Assembly: GCF_944377805.1 (NCBI RefSeq)
Contig: NZ_CALWFZ010000013.1
Location: 1-61,037, forward strand
Source of the DNA: an uncultured Mediterraneibacter sp.
GTDB lineage: Bacteria; Bacillota; Clostridia; Lachnospirales; Lachnospiraceae
Length of the DNA: 61,037 bases
Direction of reading: 5' to 3'
The translations under genes and the position numbers were made by a program. Of the stretch, positions 1-11,909 are shown one piece after another. The notes beneath the pieces were generated by a model. It was not told the origin of the DNA. It ran no database searches and was given only the letters and a program-made list of their open reading frames with translations. How positions within the stretch are numbered: the stretch's first letter is position 1; each line of letters begins with the position of its first letter.

Positions 1-14
1 CACTACGTGTTACT

Positions 15-39
15 GATGGTTGCGAAGCCATCGATTTTT
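15..39 (+). terminator. Short hairpin plus T-run, + strand
   Basis: A 7-bp stem (15-21 with 26-32, loop GCGA, one G-T pair) is followed closely by TTTTT. It may end a + strand gene lying left of the window. No gene is visible between it and the permease end at 134. Confidence 0.4.
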
Positions 40-53
40 AGGCATAAAAAAAA

Positions 54-104
54 GACCTACTTCCATTCGCCGTAGTATTGTACCACGACGAATGGGAGTA
101 CGTC
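54..104 (-). terminator. Long terminator after the AI-2E permease gene
   Basis: Read on the - strand, 104-54 folds into a stem of about 22 pairs with few mismatches: GACGTAC with GTAGGTC, then TCCCATTCG with CGAATGGAA, then CGTGGTA with TACTACG. It is followed directly by eight T. It lies 30 nt after the permease stop, so it is most likely that gene's intrinsic terminator. The tail is repeated at 29648-29667. Confidence 0.75.
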
Positions 105-133
105 AAGGTTTTTCCTTAAAATCAGGATATTGG

Positions 134-1309
134 TCACTTCCCGCGCTCCGCTCTTCCGGTTCGGATGTCGCGCTTTTTCCTCTTAAGGCGTTTATATACG
201 CTCGCCCGAAACAGTGTATACACAACGGAGACAATCGGTATAAAGATCAGCATACCGACAATTCCCATCAGGTTACCGCCAAGTGTCACCGCCGCCAGCA
301 CCCAGATAGACGGAAGCCCCACAGAGGCTCCTACTACCTTCGGATAGATCAGATTGCCCTCAATCTGCTGTAACACAAGGAACATAATCACAAAGATCAA
401 AGCCTGAAGCGGATCAACCATCAGAATCAGAAACGCCCCGATCACACAACCTATAAAAGCCCCGAAGATCGGTATCAGAGCCGTAAACGCGATTAAGACG
501 GCTACCAGCAGCGCATAAGGCATGTTAAATACACTCATGGCAACGAAGAACATCATCCCCAGAATAAGAGCCTCCACGCACTGACCGGTAAGGAAGCTGG
601 AGAACGACCTTGCAGTAAGAGAACACACTTCCAGACACCATTCCACCCTCTCTTCCGGCATGAACGCATACATCACTTTCTGGATCTGCACTCTCAGCTT
701 CTCTTTCTGCAGCAGGACATAACAGCCGAACACAAAAGCGATCACAAAAGTGGTAACCCCGCTTACAATCGAACCGATCGCCAGCATTGTAGAGTTGAGC
801 ACATCGCCTGCTCCATTCTGGAAGAATGCCACCGCGTTGTCCAGCAGTCTGTCAACATTCAGGTTGAGGCTGTCCAGCCATGCGCTGACTTCTTTATTAT
901 CAGTAAAGAACTGCTCCCAGAAACGCTGGACTTCCGGCACATACACACGGATCGTTCTGCCAAGAGAGATAATCGTCTGCGTCAGTTCAGGAATTACAAC
1001 AAACATAACAAGGACAATCACACCCACCACAATACCGATCGTAAGTACCAGGCTTACCGGTCTGGCAATCCTCTGCGCGATCTTTTTCTCTTTTAAATAT
1101 CGGTTGCGGAAAAGCTTCTCTTCAAGGAAGTTCATAGGCACATTCAGTACAAACGCGATACCTCCCCCAAGCAGAAAAGGAAATATAATTCCAAAAGCAA
1201 ATCCGATCCATTCAAATATAATCGCGTAATTCCAAAGCGCAATCAATATAACGATCGTAAACAGAATCAGTTGTCTGAGTTTTTTTATACTTTCATTATC
1301 AAGATTCAT
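134..1309 (-). CDS. AI-2E family (PerM/YdiK-like) membrane transporter
   Basis: An integral membrane protein of 391 residues with several long hydrophobic stretches and the C-terminal pattern of the AI-2E/PerM family: Q-x2-E-x4-P-K-V-x-G, a glycine pair, then G-x-L-x-F-I-P. Members are permeases or antiporters. The autoinducer-2 assignment holds for few of them, so the substrate is open. The start at 1309 is chosen because GGAGG lies 5-6 nt upstream and the hydrophobic N terminus follows at once; the frame stays open upstream but has no family character. It has its own promoter (1415-1442) and a strong terminator, so it appears monocistronic. The C terminus is rich in Arg and Lys. Confidence 0.85.
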   Translation of the reverse strand: MNLDNESIKKLRQLILFTIVILIALWNYAIIFEWIGFAFGIIFPFLLGGGIAFVLNVPMNFLEEKLFRNRYLKEKKIAQRIARPVSLVLTIGIVVGVIVLVMFVVIPELTQTIISLGRTIRVYVPEVQRFWEQFFTDNKEVSAWLDSLNLNVDRLLDNAVAFFQNGAGDVLNSTMLAIGSIVSGVTTFVIAFVFGCYVLLQKEKLRVQIQKVMYAFMPEERVEWCLEVCSLTARSFSSFLTGQCVEALILGMMFFVAMSVFNMPYALLVAVLIAFTALIPIFGAFIGCVIGAFLILMVDPLQALIFVIMFLVLQQIEGNLIYPKVVGASVGLPSIWVLAAVTLGGNLMGIVGMLIFIPIVSVVYTLFRASVYKRLKRKKRDIRTGRAERGK

Positions 1310-1414
1310 AGTCCCTCCGGTCTGACGATATAGATATTTTTTTGTGATGCTGGTTATTGTCTCAGCGCTCTCCCCAGTGTCTCGGCAATCTCCGGGTTCA
1401 CCTGATTCACTTCC

Positions 1415-1442
1415 ATTGTAACACATCCGCCGAAGGTGTCAA
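1415..1442 (-). promoter_or_regulatory. Sigma-A promoter for the AI-2E permease gene
   Basis: On the - strand: TTGACA (1442-1437), 16-nt spacer, TACAAT (1420-1415). The leader to the start codon is about 100 nt. The promoter sits in the gap after ntpD and separates the permease from the V-ATPase operon. Confidence 0.7.
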
Positions 1443-1503
1443 AGACAAGACAATCAACTTCTTACCTGAAATCAATTGTATTTCATGTTTTTGTGCTGCA
1501 TTT

Positions 1504-2169
1504 TCATATTGTCTGCTGTTCACTGTAGTGATGCGCCTCTTCCAGCATCATGTCTTTTACCTTCATCAGCCTGATCTGAGTACTTCTCTCGTTCTCATCC
1601 AGCTTCATGGTAATGTACTTGATGCTCTCCTCTGTTTCGGGAATTATCACATGCTCCAGGGCGTTGACGCGCCGCCTTGTCTTCTCAATCTCCGCTGCCA
1701 TCAGCTGGCACGCTTTCTCGCACTCGGCAAGACGAATCATGTCCGGCAGAATGTCAGCCAGCGACTTTACCGCCCCGTCCAGGTCGCTGGACGTAAATGC
1801 AAATCCATAAGAATAGATGTCATTTTCATCTGCCGTCTTTGTCTTATATTCAAAAGCAGGTATATCCACGCTCATGACATTTTTCTCCGACGCTTCAAGA
1901 TCGATCTCCTGCCTGGGCGCCATGAGGGCAGTTTTAAGGGCAGCCTCCGACATGCCCGCTTTTGCAATAACAAAATTTTTGTTGGCAGAGCGGATGCCGG
2001 ACTCTACTTTCTTTCTCACTTCCATATTTTCCCGCACCAGCTCAAGGTACTGGCGCATCAGTTCGTCTCTTTTATCCTTCAGAAGCTTATGCCCCCGGAT
2101 TGCGGTAATCCGTTTCTTTTTAAGACGGGTCAGCTCCATTCGGGTCGGATTCACCTGTTTTGCCGCCAA
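1504..2169 (-). CDS. ntpD: V/A-type ATPase subunit D (central stalk), operon 1
   Basis: Central rotor shaft of the V1 part, 221 residues, within the usual 200-220. The N terminus has the family pattern P-T-R-M-E-L-x-R-L-K-K-K-R, followed by a long coiled coil, a central globular part and a C-terminal coiled coil (the two strands of the shaft). The start is TTG at 2169, with GGAGG 7 nt upstream. It is the last gene of operon 1, 57 nt after ntpB. It couples ATP-driven rotation of A3B3 to the K ring through subunits C and F. No clear terminator follows it. Confidence 0.93.
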   Translation of the reverse strand: MAAKQVNPTRMELTRLKKKRITAIRGHKLLKDKRDELMRQYLELVRENMEVRKKVESGIRSANKNFVIAKAGMSEAALKTALMAPRQEIDLEASEKNVMSVDIPAFEYKTKTADENDIYSYGFAFTSSDLDGAVKSLADILPDMIRLAECEKACQLMAAEIEKTRRRVNALEHVIIPETEESIKYITMKLDENERSTQIRLMKVKDMMLEEAHHYSEQQTI

Positions 2170-2226
2170 AACGCCACCTCCTCTGTCAGTTTATCTGTCT
2201 GCGGCTTCCGGAGCAGCCCCTGTGCC

Positions 2227-3609
2227 TTATGCTTCGGGGTCTGTTCCGTAATAAATATCCAGATATTTGTCGTCGATTCGTTTCAGTTCCGTGCGCGGCA
2301 GCATCCGGAGCAGTTTCCAGCCAATATCCAGCGTCTCCTCGATACCGCGGTCCGCACTGTACCCCTGGGAAACGTATTCCTGCTCAAACGCATCCGCAAA
2401 TTTCGCGTACATCAGATCAATCTCAGTGAGCGCAGCCTCACCCAGGATGACCATCAGTTCCTTTGCATCTTTTCCGCGCGCGTATGCGGCAAAGAGCTGG
2501 TTCATCGTATTTGAGTGATCCGCCCGGGTCTTTCCCTCTCCGATTCCCTTATCTTTCAGACGGGAAAGAGACGGAAGCACATCGATAGGCGGAGTGACAC
2601 CCTTTCTGTAGAGCTCGCGGCTCAGGATGATCTGTCCTTCTGTAATATATCCGGTCAGATCGGGGATCGGATGGGTTTTGTCATCCTCAGGCATAGTCAG
2701 AATCGGGATCATTGTAATGCTTCCCGTCTTTCCGTTCTGGCGGCCTGCTCTCTCATAGATAGACGCCAGATCCGTGTACATATATCCCGGGTATCCGCGG
2801 CGTCCCGGCACTTCTTTTCGCGCGGCAGACACTTCACGAAGAGCGTCCGCATAGTTTGTAATATCAGTCAGAATGACAAGGACATGCATCCCTTTTTCAA
2901 AGGCGAGATACTCCGCCGCAGTCAGGGCCATCTTCGGAGTTGCGATACGCTCGATAGCCGGATCGTTTGCCAGATTAACAAACAGAACCGTACGATCCAG
3001 CGCTCCGGTCTCGCGGAAACTCTCTACGAAGAAATTGGATTCCTCGAATGTGATTCCCATTGCCGCAAATACTACGGCAAAATTTTCGTCCTTTCCAAGC
3101 ACTTTCGCCTGTCTTGCGATCTGGGCCGCAAGCTGGGCATGAGGGAGACCCGATGCCGAGAAGATCGGCAGCTTCTGACCGCGAACCAGTGTGTTCAAAC
3201 CGTCTATGGCAGAGACTCCGGTCTGGATAAACTCCTCTGGATAGCTTCTGGCCGCCGGATTCATCGGCAGCCCGTTGATGTCCATACGAGCCTCCGGCAG
3301 GATCTCCGGCCCGCCGTCGATAGGACGCCCAAGTCCGTCAAAGACACGCCCCAGCATGTCCCCAGAGACTCCCAGTTCCATGCTCCGCCCGAGAAAGCGC
3401 ACTTTACTGTTGGACAGATTGATTCCCGTAGAGCTCTCAAAGAGCTGGACGAGGACGTCACTTCCGTTTACCTCCAGCACTTTGCACCGCCTTGTCTCAC
3501 CACCGGCAAGCTCGATCTCACCGAGTTCATCATATGTCACGCCTTCCACGCCGCGCACGAGCATCAGCGGTCCGGCTACTTCCTGTATGGTTCTGTACTC
3601 CTTTGGCAT
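2227..3609 (-). CDS. ntpB: V/A-type ATPase subunit B (non-catalytic), operon 1
   Basis: Non-catalytic nucleotide-site subunit of the A3B3 head, 460 residues (usual 455-470). It starts with the beta-barrel segment ([11 protein letters not shown]). The central fold carries F-S-A-S-G-L-P-H where catalytic subunits have a P-loop, as expected for B subunits, and [10 protein letters not shown] further on. The ATG at 3609 follows the ntpA stop directly (stop at 3610-3612), with GGAGG inside the end of ntpA, so translation of A and B is coupled. Confidence 0.96.
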   Translation of the reverse strand: MPKEYRTIQEVAGPLMLVRGVEGVTYDELGEIELAGGETRRCKVLEVNGSDVLVQLFESSTGINLSNSKVRFLGRSMELGVSGDMLGRVFDGLGRPIDGGPEILPEARMDINGLPMNPAARSYPEEFIQTGVSAIDGLNTLVRGQKLPIFSASGLPHAQLAAQIARQAKVLGKDENFAVVFAAMGITFEESNFFVESFRETGALDRTVLFVNLANDPAIERIATPKMALTAAEYLAFEKGMHVLVILTDITNYADALREVSAARKEVPGRRGYPGYMYTDLASIYERAGRQNGKTGSITMIPILTMPEDDKTHPIPDLTGYITEGQIILSRELYRKGVTPPIDVLPSLSRLKDKGIGEGKTRADHSNTMNQLFAAYARGKDAKELMVILGEAALTEIDLMYAKFADAFEQEYVSQGYSADRGIEETLDIGWKLLRMLPRTELKRIDDKYLDIYYGTDPEA

Positions 3610-5376
3610 TTAGCGGCCCTCCTTTACAAAAGCGTCCGCAATCTGAGCGGTCAGCTCTTCATCTACTTTCTTATATTCTTCGTCCAGCGCATCCTCGTGT
3701 ACATATTTGAATCGCCCGATCTGCTCCCTTACCGGCATGGAGATCAGTTTCTGCAGGGCAGCGCCCTCCGAGAGCGCCTGTACTGCCCGGTCATAGAATG
3801 CGTTTACGAGAAGCATCATCATATGCTGCTTTTTCAGCGATGTATATGTGTCAGTCTCATGGAAGGAATTCTGGTGTAAGAAGTCCTCGCGGATGGAACG
3901 CGCCGCTTCCATCTTCAGCCGGTCGCCGGGGGAAAGGGCGTCCATTCCGACCATCTTCACGATCTCTTCGAGTTCTGCCTCTTCCTGAAGAAGAGTCATC
4001 ATCTTCTGGCGTCCTTCCATCCAGTCAGGCGCCACATTTCCATCGAACCATTTCTCCATATCGTCCAGATACAGCGAGTAGCTGTTCAACCAGTTAATAG
4101 CCGGAAAGTGCCTCTTATACGCAAGAGACGAATCCAGTCCCCAGAATACTTTCACGATACGCAGCGTCGCCTGAGATACCGGCTCGGAAGTGTCGCCTCC
4201 CGGCGGGGATACGGCCCCGATCACGGAGAGCGCCCCTTCACGCCCCTCTTTTCCAAGGGAGATCACATGTCCGGCCCGCTCATAAAACTGCGCCAGACGG
4301 CTTCCCAGATATGCAGGATATCCCTCTTCTCCGGGCATCTCCTCAAGACGTCCGGACATTTCTCTTAGCGCTTCTGCCCAGCGGGATGTTGAATCCGCCA
4401 TCAGCGCCACAGAGTATCCCATATCCCTGAAGTATTCCGCAATGGTAATTCCCGTGTAAATAGAAGCTTCGCGGGCTGCCACCGGCATATCTGATGTGTT
4501 GGCGATCAGAACCGTCCTCTGCATCAGAGCCTGTCCGGTCTTTGGATCTTTCAGTTCCGGGAACTCATTGAGAACGTCAGTCATCTCATTGCCCCGCTCT
4601 CCGCATCCGATATAGACAACAATATCTGCTTCCGCCCACTTTGCAAGCTGATGCTGAATCACCGTCTTGCCGCTTCCGAAAGGTCCTGGCACTGCTGCCA
4701 CGCCGCCTTTTGCTATGGGGAAGAAGGTATCAATAACTCTCTGGCCTGTGACAAGGGGCATCTCGGGCGGGAGTTTTTTCTGATAAGGACGTCCCCGCCG
4801 GACCGGCCACTTCTGCATCAATGTCAGTTCTTTTTCGCCGTTCTCCGTCTCAAGAACAGCCACCGTCTCCTCGACTGTGAACGCTCCCTCTCTGATTTCT
4901 CTGACCGTTCCTTTCACTCCGTAGGGCACCATGATCTTCTGCTGCACGAGCACGGTCTCCTGTACCGTGCCGATCACATCTCCCGCTTCCACCTCATCCC
5001 CGGCTTTCACCGTGGGTACGAACTCCCATTTCAGATCTCGTTTCAGGGACGGCACTTCCACGCCGCGCTTCAGATTATTGCCGGATATTTTCATAATGTC
5101 ATCCAGCGGTCTCTGAATCCCGTCATATATACTTGTGATCAGTCCGGGCCCGAGTTCCACGGACATGGGAACTTCCATAGATTCCACCGGCTCTCCCGGC
5201 CCCAGCCCCGACGTCTCCTCATATACCTGAATTGACGCCTCGTCCCCGTGCATCTCAATGATCTCGCCAATCAGACGCTGATTCGACACACGAACTACGT
5301 CAAACATATTTGCATCACGCATTCCCTCCGCGATAACAAGAGGTCCTGCGACTTTTTTTATTACTCCTGTGCTCAT
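3610..5376 (-). CDS. ntpA: V/A-type ATPase catalytic subunit A, operon 1
   Basis: Catalytic subunit, 588 residues (usual 580-600). The Walker A motif G-P-F-G-S-G-K-T is at about residues 231-238. The extra non-homologous region of A/V-type subunits lies between residues about 115 and 190, before the core. G-C-G-E-R-G-N-E-M (arginine/glutamate of the active site) and M-A-D-S-T-S-R-W are intact. The ATG overlaps the ntpF stop by one base (TAATG). In E. hirae-type enzymes this subunit hydrolyses ATP to pump Na+. The K subunit of this operon supports the same direction here. Confidence 0.97.
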   Translation of the reverse strand: MSTGVIKKVAGPLVIAEGMRDANMFDVVRVSNQRLIGEIIEMHGDEASIQVYEETSGLGPGEPVESMEVPMSVELGPGLITSIYDGIQRPLDDIMKISGNNLKRGVEVPSLKRDLKWEFVPTVKAGDEVEAGDVIGTVQETVLVQQKIMVPYGVKGTVREIREGAFTVEETVAVLETENGEKELTLMQKWPVRRGRPYQKKLPPEMPLVTGQRVIDTFFPIAKGGVAAVPGPFGSGKTVIQHQLAKWAEADIVVYIGCGERGNEMTDVLNEFPELKDPKTGQALMQRTVLIANTSDMPVAAREASIYTGITIAEYFRDMGYSVALMADSTSRWAEALREMSGRLEEMPGEEGYPAYLGSRLAQFYERAGHVISLGKEGREGALSVIGAVSPPGGDTSEPVSQATLRIVKVFWGLDSSLAYKRHFPAINWLNSYSLYLDDMEKWFDGNVAPDWMEGRQKMMTLLQEEAELEEIVKMVGMDALSPGDRLKMEAARSIREDFLHQNSFHETDTYTSLKKQHMMMLLVNAFYDRAVQALSEGAALQKLISMPVREQIGRFKYVHEDALDEEYKKVDEELTAQIADAFVKEGR

Positions 5377-5699
5377 TAGCTTACTCCTCCAAACAGAATA
5401 TCTGACCCGACTGCCTGCTCCACCGTTTTTTTCACGCCTTCCACACCGGCTCCGGTGTTGCCGGACACCCCCGGTATCCGGATAACTGCCGGCAGCGTCC
5501 TCTCACGGTACTTTTCCAGCTCATCCTCCGCCTGGGCCGCAGCCGCCTCCGTAATATAGATGATTCCATAGTCTTCCTGCACAAGCTGTCGGAGTCTGTC
5601 AAGTATCTCGTCCCGGTTTCTCACAGGGCAGATGTTAAGCCCCACTGCAGCGAAACCGTAGATACTGTCGTAATCGCCGACCACCGCAATCTTATACAT
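5376..5699 (-). CDS. ntpF: V/A-type ATPase subunit F (NtpG-like), operon 1
   Basis: Small central-stalk subunit of 107 residues with the Rossmann-like fold of V-type subunit [10 protein letters not shown] at the N terminus, G-I-I-Y-I-T-E-A in the middle and V-I-R-I-P-G-V in the second half. It binds subunit D in the rotor. It starts at 5699 inside the last 8 nt of ntpC and ends at the ntpA start, so the C-F-A block is tightly coupled. The name follows T. thermophilus and archaeal usage; E. hirae calls this subunit NtpG. Confidence 0.9.
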   Translation of the reverse strand: MYKIAVVGDYDSIYGFAAVGLNICPVRNRDEILDRLRQLVQEDYGIIYITEAAAAQAEDELEKYRERTLPAVIRIPGVSGNTGAGVEGVKKTVEQAVGSDILFGGVS

Positions 5700-6663
5700 A
5701 CATCTCCCTTATCCTTTCCCGGATCACGTCATCCGCAAATCCGTTCTGCTTCCCGGTCAGTATGATCCTGACTGTCTTGATCTCATTCTGTCTTGCAATC
5801 AGATACCCCAGAAGAGGCCCGACAGAAAATGTCTCATACTTCTGTGTTTTCAGTGTCTCTATCATGCGGTTGTCACACCAGCGCTCAAAGACCGACGGAG
5901 ATTCCTTCAGAGATTCTGCGCCGCCCGCATAAGACGTTCCCTCGAGATACTGCGCGATCTCCTCTGTTCCGAAGAGCGCTGCGCGAATGAGCTGATCCAG
6001 ATTCAGACTCTCGCATTCAGCCATAGCGCTTCTCATAAACTCCGCGCTCTTTCCTGTCTTCTGGGCGCGTACCGCGATTTTAATATCCGCGATCGCGACT
6101 GTTGTATCCGCATAATGTTCTATGATCGGTTCTCCAGATCTTTTCCCTGCTTCCGCTATAGCCTCAAGCGCCGCTCGGTCTATGATAATATCGCAAAGCT
6201 GCCCGTCGCCGGTGTGAAGCAGACTCTCCAGCGCCTCCTGTGCCGTCCGGGCCATACTGCCCGGAAGCCGTGAGAACTCTCTGCTCTCAACGATCTGATA
6301 CATCTCTTCCCCTGAAATGGGGCAGTCGTCATAGAACATTGCCGGATTTTTCTGATCCGTACACACTTCCTTAACCGCCGCCTTCAGGTTATGGTACAGC
6401 TTGGGGAAGAAAAGTACATCAAAAACGCTCATATCGGGCGCCACTTCACGAATTACCTCCCAGGCTTTCTCCTCTTCACGCTTTAAGACTGCTTCCGCAT
6501 CTCCTTCAGATTCCATATCGCCCCAGCCCTTTTCCACCACGGATCTTAAAACTTCATCCGCAGTTTTACACGCCAGCAGCTGTTCCACAAACGCATCAGA
6601 AAGCAGGGACACTTCCAGCGCGCGGATACGCGCGACCGCATACGCATATTTTGTATTACTCAA
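5692..6663 (-). CDS. ntpC: V/A-type ATPase subunit C (rotor adaptor), operon 1
   Basis: Subunit C (d in eukaryotic naming), 323 residues. It is the mostly helical funnel that joins the D/F shaft to the K ring. The N terminus Y-A-Y-A-V-A-R-I-R-A-L-E and the K-x-Y-H-N-L-K-A stretch are typical of the family. The start is TTG at 6663 with AGGAGG 6 nt upstream; no ATG fits the ribosome site. Other low-efficiency starts occur among the single-copy rotor subunits in this window. Confidence 0.9.
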   Translation of the reverse strand: MSNTKYAYAVARIRALEVSLLSDAFVEQLLACKTADEVLRSVVEKGWGDMESEGDAEAVLKREEEKAWEVIREVAPDMSVFDVLFFPKLYHNLKAAVKEVCTDQKNPAMFYDDCPISGEEMYQIVESREFSRLPGSMARTAQEALESLLHTGDGQLCDIIIDRAALEAIAEAGKRSGEPIIEHYADTTVAIADIKIAVRAQKTGKSAEFMRSAMAECESLNLDQLIRAALFGTEEIAQYLEGTSYAGGAESLKESPSVFERWCDNRMIETLKTQKYETFSVGPLLGYLIARQNEIKTVRIILTGKQNGFADDVIRERIREMYV

Positions 6664-6687
6664 GTTAACCCTCCTAACATCTGTGCT

Positions 6688-7281
6688 TTATCCAAACAGC
6701 AGCCGGTTCACCTGGTCCGACAGTTCATCACGCTTCGATGCGAACACTGCGCGGATTGTGCAGTTTTCCTCAATGCCGCCATAGACAAGCAGGAAACCGC
6801 CGTCTATGTTCTCCGGTTTTCCGGACAGCTCCAGAGCGCCGCCCTTTTGTGAGGCGATCTGTTTTATCTTTTCCGAAAATCCCGCCGGCATACGCTCCAG
6901 ATCCTTTGCCGAGAAGCAAATCACCCCGTTTTCAGGCAGAGCATATCTCCCCAGCATCTTCTCAAGCATTCCGAAATATTTCTCGTCGTCCAGATTCAGC
7001 ACCGCTTCATACGCCGCCTCGATCACGCTGCCGATTATTTCCTGCTTCGTCGCAAGAACCGCCTGCTTCCGGTGCATGTCTGCAGAAGAGTCCACGCGGA
7101 TTTGATACTCTTTGGCATCGCGCTTCGCCCGCTCGCGGATCCCGGCAGCCTCGGCTTCTGCGTTTTCTTTTGCCTGGCATAACATTGCCTCGGCTTCTGC
7201 CTTTGCCTCGTTGGTAATCTCCTGTGCCTGGCTTTTCGCTTCTTCAAGAATCCGGGCCTTCATTTTATCCAGTCCACTCAT
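6688..7281 (-). CDS. ntpE: V/A-type ATPase subunit E (peripheral stalk), operon 1
   Basis: Peripheral stalk subunit of 197 residues. Residues about 1-75 are an Ala/Glu/Lys-rich coiled coil. The C-terminal globular part ends in G-G-F-L-L-V-Y-G-G-I-E-E-N-C, the family signature (G-G-x3-x4-D/E). It pairs with the H-like subunit to form the stator that links A3B3 to subunit I. It starts at ATG 7281 behind a GGAGA ribosome site, 20 nt after ntpK. Confidence 0.92.
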   Translation of the reverse strand: MSGLDKMKARILEEAKSQAQEITNEAKAEAEAMLCQAKENAEAEAAGIRERAKRDAKEYQIRVDSSADMHRKQAVLATKQEIIGSVIEAAYEAVLNLDDEKYFGMLEKMLGRYALPENGVICFSAKDLERMPAGFSEKIKQIASQKGGALELSGKPENIDGGFLLVYGGIEENCTIRAVFASKRDELSDQVNRLLFG

Positions 7282-7301
7282 AGTCCCGATCTCCTTTTTC
7301 C

Positions 7302-9782
<2,481 letters not shown>

Positions 9783-9796
<14 letters not shown>

Positions 9797-10130
9797 TCGA
9801 CCACCCTCCTTTACTGTCTGTCAGAAGTGAAATCACCAGTTCCACCGCTTCTTCTTTCTTCTCTCCTGCCAGCGCCGCAAGCCTGGCCGTCTCGCCCTCA
9901 CATTCTGCCATTGCACATTTTCTGGCCTCTTCTCCGGCCAGACGGGCCTTTTCCCCCTCAGCTTCAGCCTCTGCCTGCGCATGTCTTATAATCTCGTCCC
10001 GGATCTGTTCCGAGCGCTCTTCTGCTTCTTTTACAATGCGCTCGCTCTCCCTGCGCGCATGCTCTACAATCTCATCCGCCTCTCTCTCAGTCTCGCGGAT
10101 CGTCTGAATTGTCTCTTCAACCATTTTCAT
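9783..10130 (-). CDS. V/A-type ATPase H-like peripheral stalk subunit, operon 1
   Basis: A 115-residue, highly charged protein. Residues about 1-75 form a continuous coiled coil with repeated Glu-Arg-Ala patterns, and the C terminus is short and polar. This matches the H/G (NtpF in E. hirae) partner of subunit E in the stator. Position supports it: first ATPase gene of the operon, with its ATG overlapping the trmL stop (ATGA) and its end overlapping ntpI. Sequence identity in this family is low, so the call rests on composition and place. Confidence 0.8.
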
Positions 10131-10705
10131 CCACCACCTTTCCGGATCGATTCTGTTTTCTTAGCTTTTCCATTATTCCCCGCTTCATGCAGGAGGGCCG
10201 TCTGAATCTGGCCGCCCCACTGCAAATTGTGCAGGTCTCCCTCACGCTTAAGGCCTGAGAATCCGTTCTGCCTGAGCGCTTCATACAGCACAATGGCAAC
10301 CGAATTTCCCAGATTCAGAGATCGGCTCTCTCCAAGCATCGGTATCCTGACACATTTTTCCTCATTTTGCACGAGTATCTCCTCAGGAATCCCCGCACTC
10401 TCTTTCCCGAACATAATGTAGCAGTCCGGCTCATAGTTCACTTCCGTATAGGTTTTCTGCGCCTTCGTAGTCGCCATATAGATTGTGGCGCCGGGATTTT
10501 TCTCCAGAAAATCCTCATAGTCAATATACGTCGTGACGTCAAGGTCTTTCCAGTAATCCATACCGGCCCGCTTAAGCGCTTTTTCATTTAATCGGAACCC
10601 GAGCGGCTCAATCAGATGAAGCCTCGCTCCGGAAGCCACACACGTTCTTCCTATATTCCCCGTATTTGCCGGAATTTCCGGCTCAAGGAGCACAATATTT
10701 ATCAT
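10127..10705 (-). CDS. trmL: tRNA (cytidine(34)-2'-O)-methyltransferase TrmL
   Basis: SPOUT methyltransferase that 2'-O-methylates the wobble C34 or cmnm5U34 of tRNA-Leu. Motifs: N-T-G-N-I-G-R-T-C near residue 14, F-G-K-E-S-A-G-I-P-E near 100, and the knot segment S-R-S-L-N-L-G-N-S-V-A-I-V-L-Y-E near 128. At 192 residues it is about 35 longer than the usual 155; the extra is a charged C-terminal tail that ends in the ATGA overlap with the first ATPase gene. This coupling places it in one transcription unit with operon 1. Confidence 0.92.
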   Translation of the reverse strand: MINIVLLEPEIPANTGNIGRTCVASGARLHLIEPLGFRLNEKALKRAGMDYWKDLDVTTYIDYEDFLEKNPGATIYMATTKAQKTYTEVNYEPDCYIMFGKESAGIPEEILVQNEEKCVRIPMLGESRSLNLGNSVAIVLYEALRQNGFSGLKREGDLHNLQWGGQIQTALLHEAGNNGKAKKTESIRKGGG

Positions 10706-10717
10706 ATTCAGCCTCTC

Positions 10718-11770
10718 TTACTTCTCATTTTCCGATACCTCCCGGCCGCCCTTCCTGTGCGCGGCCTTTATCCGGCTCGACTGCCACCGGTCCAGTTCGT
10801 CCCGGGCGGGACGGTCCAGATACCGGATCTCTTCCCCGTTTCGGATCACGCGGGCATTCTGAGTTTTTGACACTCCCAGACCGGCCACAGTCACGCCGGA
10901 TTGTTCCAACAGTTCTCTCACAGCCTGCGCCTCTCTTGTCAGTATCAGGTAGCTTCCCGCCGACGTCATGAGATACGGATTGAGTCGGTAATGCTCGCAG
11001 ATTTCCACGGTCTCCTGCTTTAAAGTTATCCGCTCCAGATCGATCTCAAATCCGGTTCCCTCTGACCCGGACAGTTCCCACAGGGCAGCGAAAATCCCTC
11101 CTCTTCCGATCTGTCGCATAGCAGTTACATGGCGTTCCGTCGCGTTTAAAAGCTGTTTCGGCCTTACCAGTTTCGCTGTCAGCGTCTCCGCCTGCGCCAG
11201 AAACGAGGAGACAAACCGTGCTTCCAGTTCTTCTCCGGCAGTCTCCAGGATTCGCAGCGTTCCTTCTAGTCCCGCGTATCCGCACAGAAGAATCTCCTCC
11301 TGGCCTGTGTGCTCCCGGGGAGAGACATTCCCTGCGAACATTCCTTTTAACGCTGTTCCGGCGGCGCTGGCAAAAACGATAATCCGCGACACGCCATCCG
11401 TCACTTCCCCATCCAGGCTGGTCACCCGAATCTCCAGTTCTGAACACGCTCTCTGTATCTCCTCTGCCAGATCAGAGAGGCACTCCTCTGAAGATCTCTC
11501 AGGAAGAAGGATACGGACAGCCACACCGGCCGCGGATATTCCCTTCGCCGCCAGCTCTCCCGCCGCGTGGTATACCGCATAGTATCCCGTCCGCGCCGTA
11601 TATCCCGATACCTGAGTATCCGCCCACACAAAGCTCGGCCCTTCCTCCGTCTCAAATCCGGAGCACATCTCCCACGGAGACGGATCCCATATGGATTCTT
11701 CTTTTTTTATATGAAGTTTTTTCCTGACAGAGCGCTGCCATACCGTCTGGGTAAAGCGCCCGTTTTTCAT
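10718..11770 (-). CDS. AIR synthase-related protein (HypE/ThiL-like fold)
   Basis: A protein of about 350 residues with the two-domain layout of the AIR synthase family: an N-terminal part with an A-G-E-L-A-A-K-G-I-S-A-A-G-V helix and a C-terminal part with L-N-P-Y-L-M-T-S-A-G-S-Y-L-I-L, similar to the C-terminal domain of HypE (hydrogenase maturation). No hyp genes are nearby. Its true substrate is unknown; a dehydrating or kinase role is only a family guess. I place the start at ATG 11770 (AGGGA 6 nt upstream). An in-frame ATG at 11794 is possible. It lies between the small membrane peptide and trmL. Confidence 0.7.
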   Translation of the reverse strand: MKNGRFTQTVWQRSVRKKLHIKKEESIWDPSPWEMCSGFETEEGPSFVWADTQVSGYTARTGYYAVYHAAGELAAKGISAAGVAVRILLPERSSEECLSDLAEEIQRACSELEIRVTSLDGEVTDGVSRIIVFASAAGTALKGMFAGNVSPREHTGQEEILLCGYAGLEGTLRILETAGEELEARFVSSFLAQAETLTAKLVRPKQLLNATERHVTAMRQIGRGGIFAALWELSGSEGTGFEIDLERITLKQETVEICEHYRLNPYLMTSAGSYLILTREAQAVRELLEQSGVTVAGLGVSKTQNARVIRNGEEIRYLDRPARDELDRWQSSRIKAAHRKGGREVSENEK

Positions 11771-11807
11771 ATCATTTCCCTGGGGCATCCTCATTCACCA
11801 ACGCCTT

Positions 11808-11909
11808 CTATATCATGTAAGGCAGTATCATCGTAAGCACCATAGCTGCCACCACGAGAAGAATAATAATCGAGATTATACGCCTCAATCTCTTGTCATG
11901 AAAATTCAT
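11808..11909 (-). CDS. 33-residue single-span membrane peptide
   Basis: Very short gene: ATG at 11909, TAG at 11808-11810, 33 residues. The N terminus is basic (M-N-F-H-D-K-R-L-R-R), followed by one hydrophobic helix (I-I-S-I-I-I-L-L-V-V-A-A-M-V) and a short tail ending P-Y-M-I. By the positive-inside rule, the N terminus is in the cytoplasm. The start overlaps the stop of the radical SAM gene (ATGA), which implies coupled translation, and AAAGGA precedes it. I recall similar tiny proteins in related genomes, but I know no function. Coding is supported by the overlap and clean membrane topology. Confidence 0.7.
   Translation of the reverse strand: MNFHDKRLRRIISIIILLVVAAMVLTMILPYMI

Noticed and set aside
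1357-2514. Long + strand open frame opposite ntpD and ntpB
   Set aside because: It is a shadow of real genes on the other strand, Cys/His-rich with no family features and no ribosome site.
2515-3879. Long + strand open frame opposite ntpB and ntpA
   Set aside because: Antisense to conserved ATPase sequence, with atypical composition; a high-GC third-position shadow.
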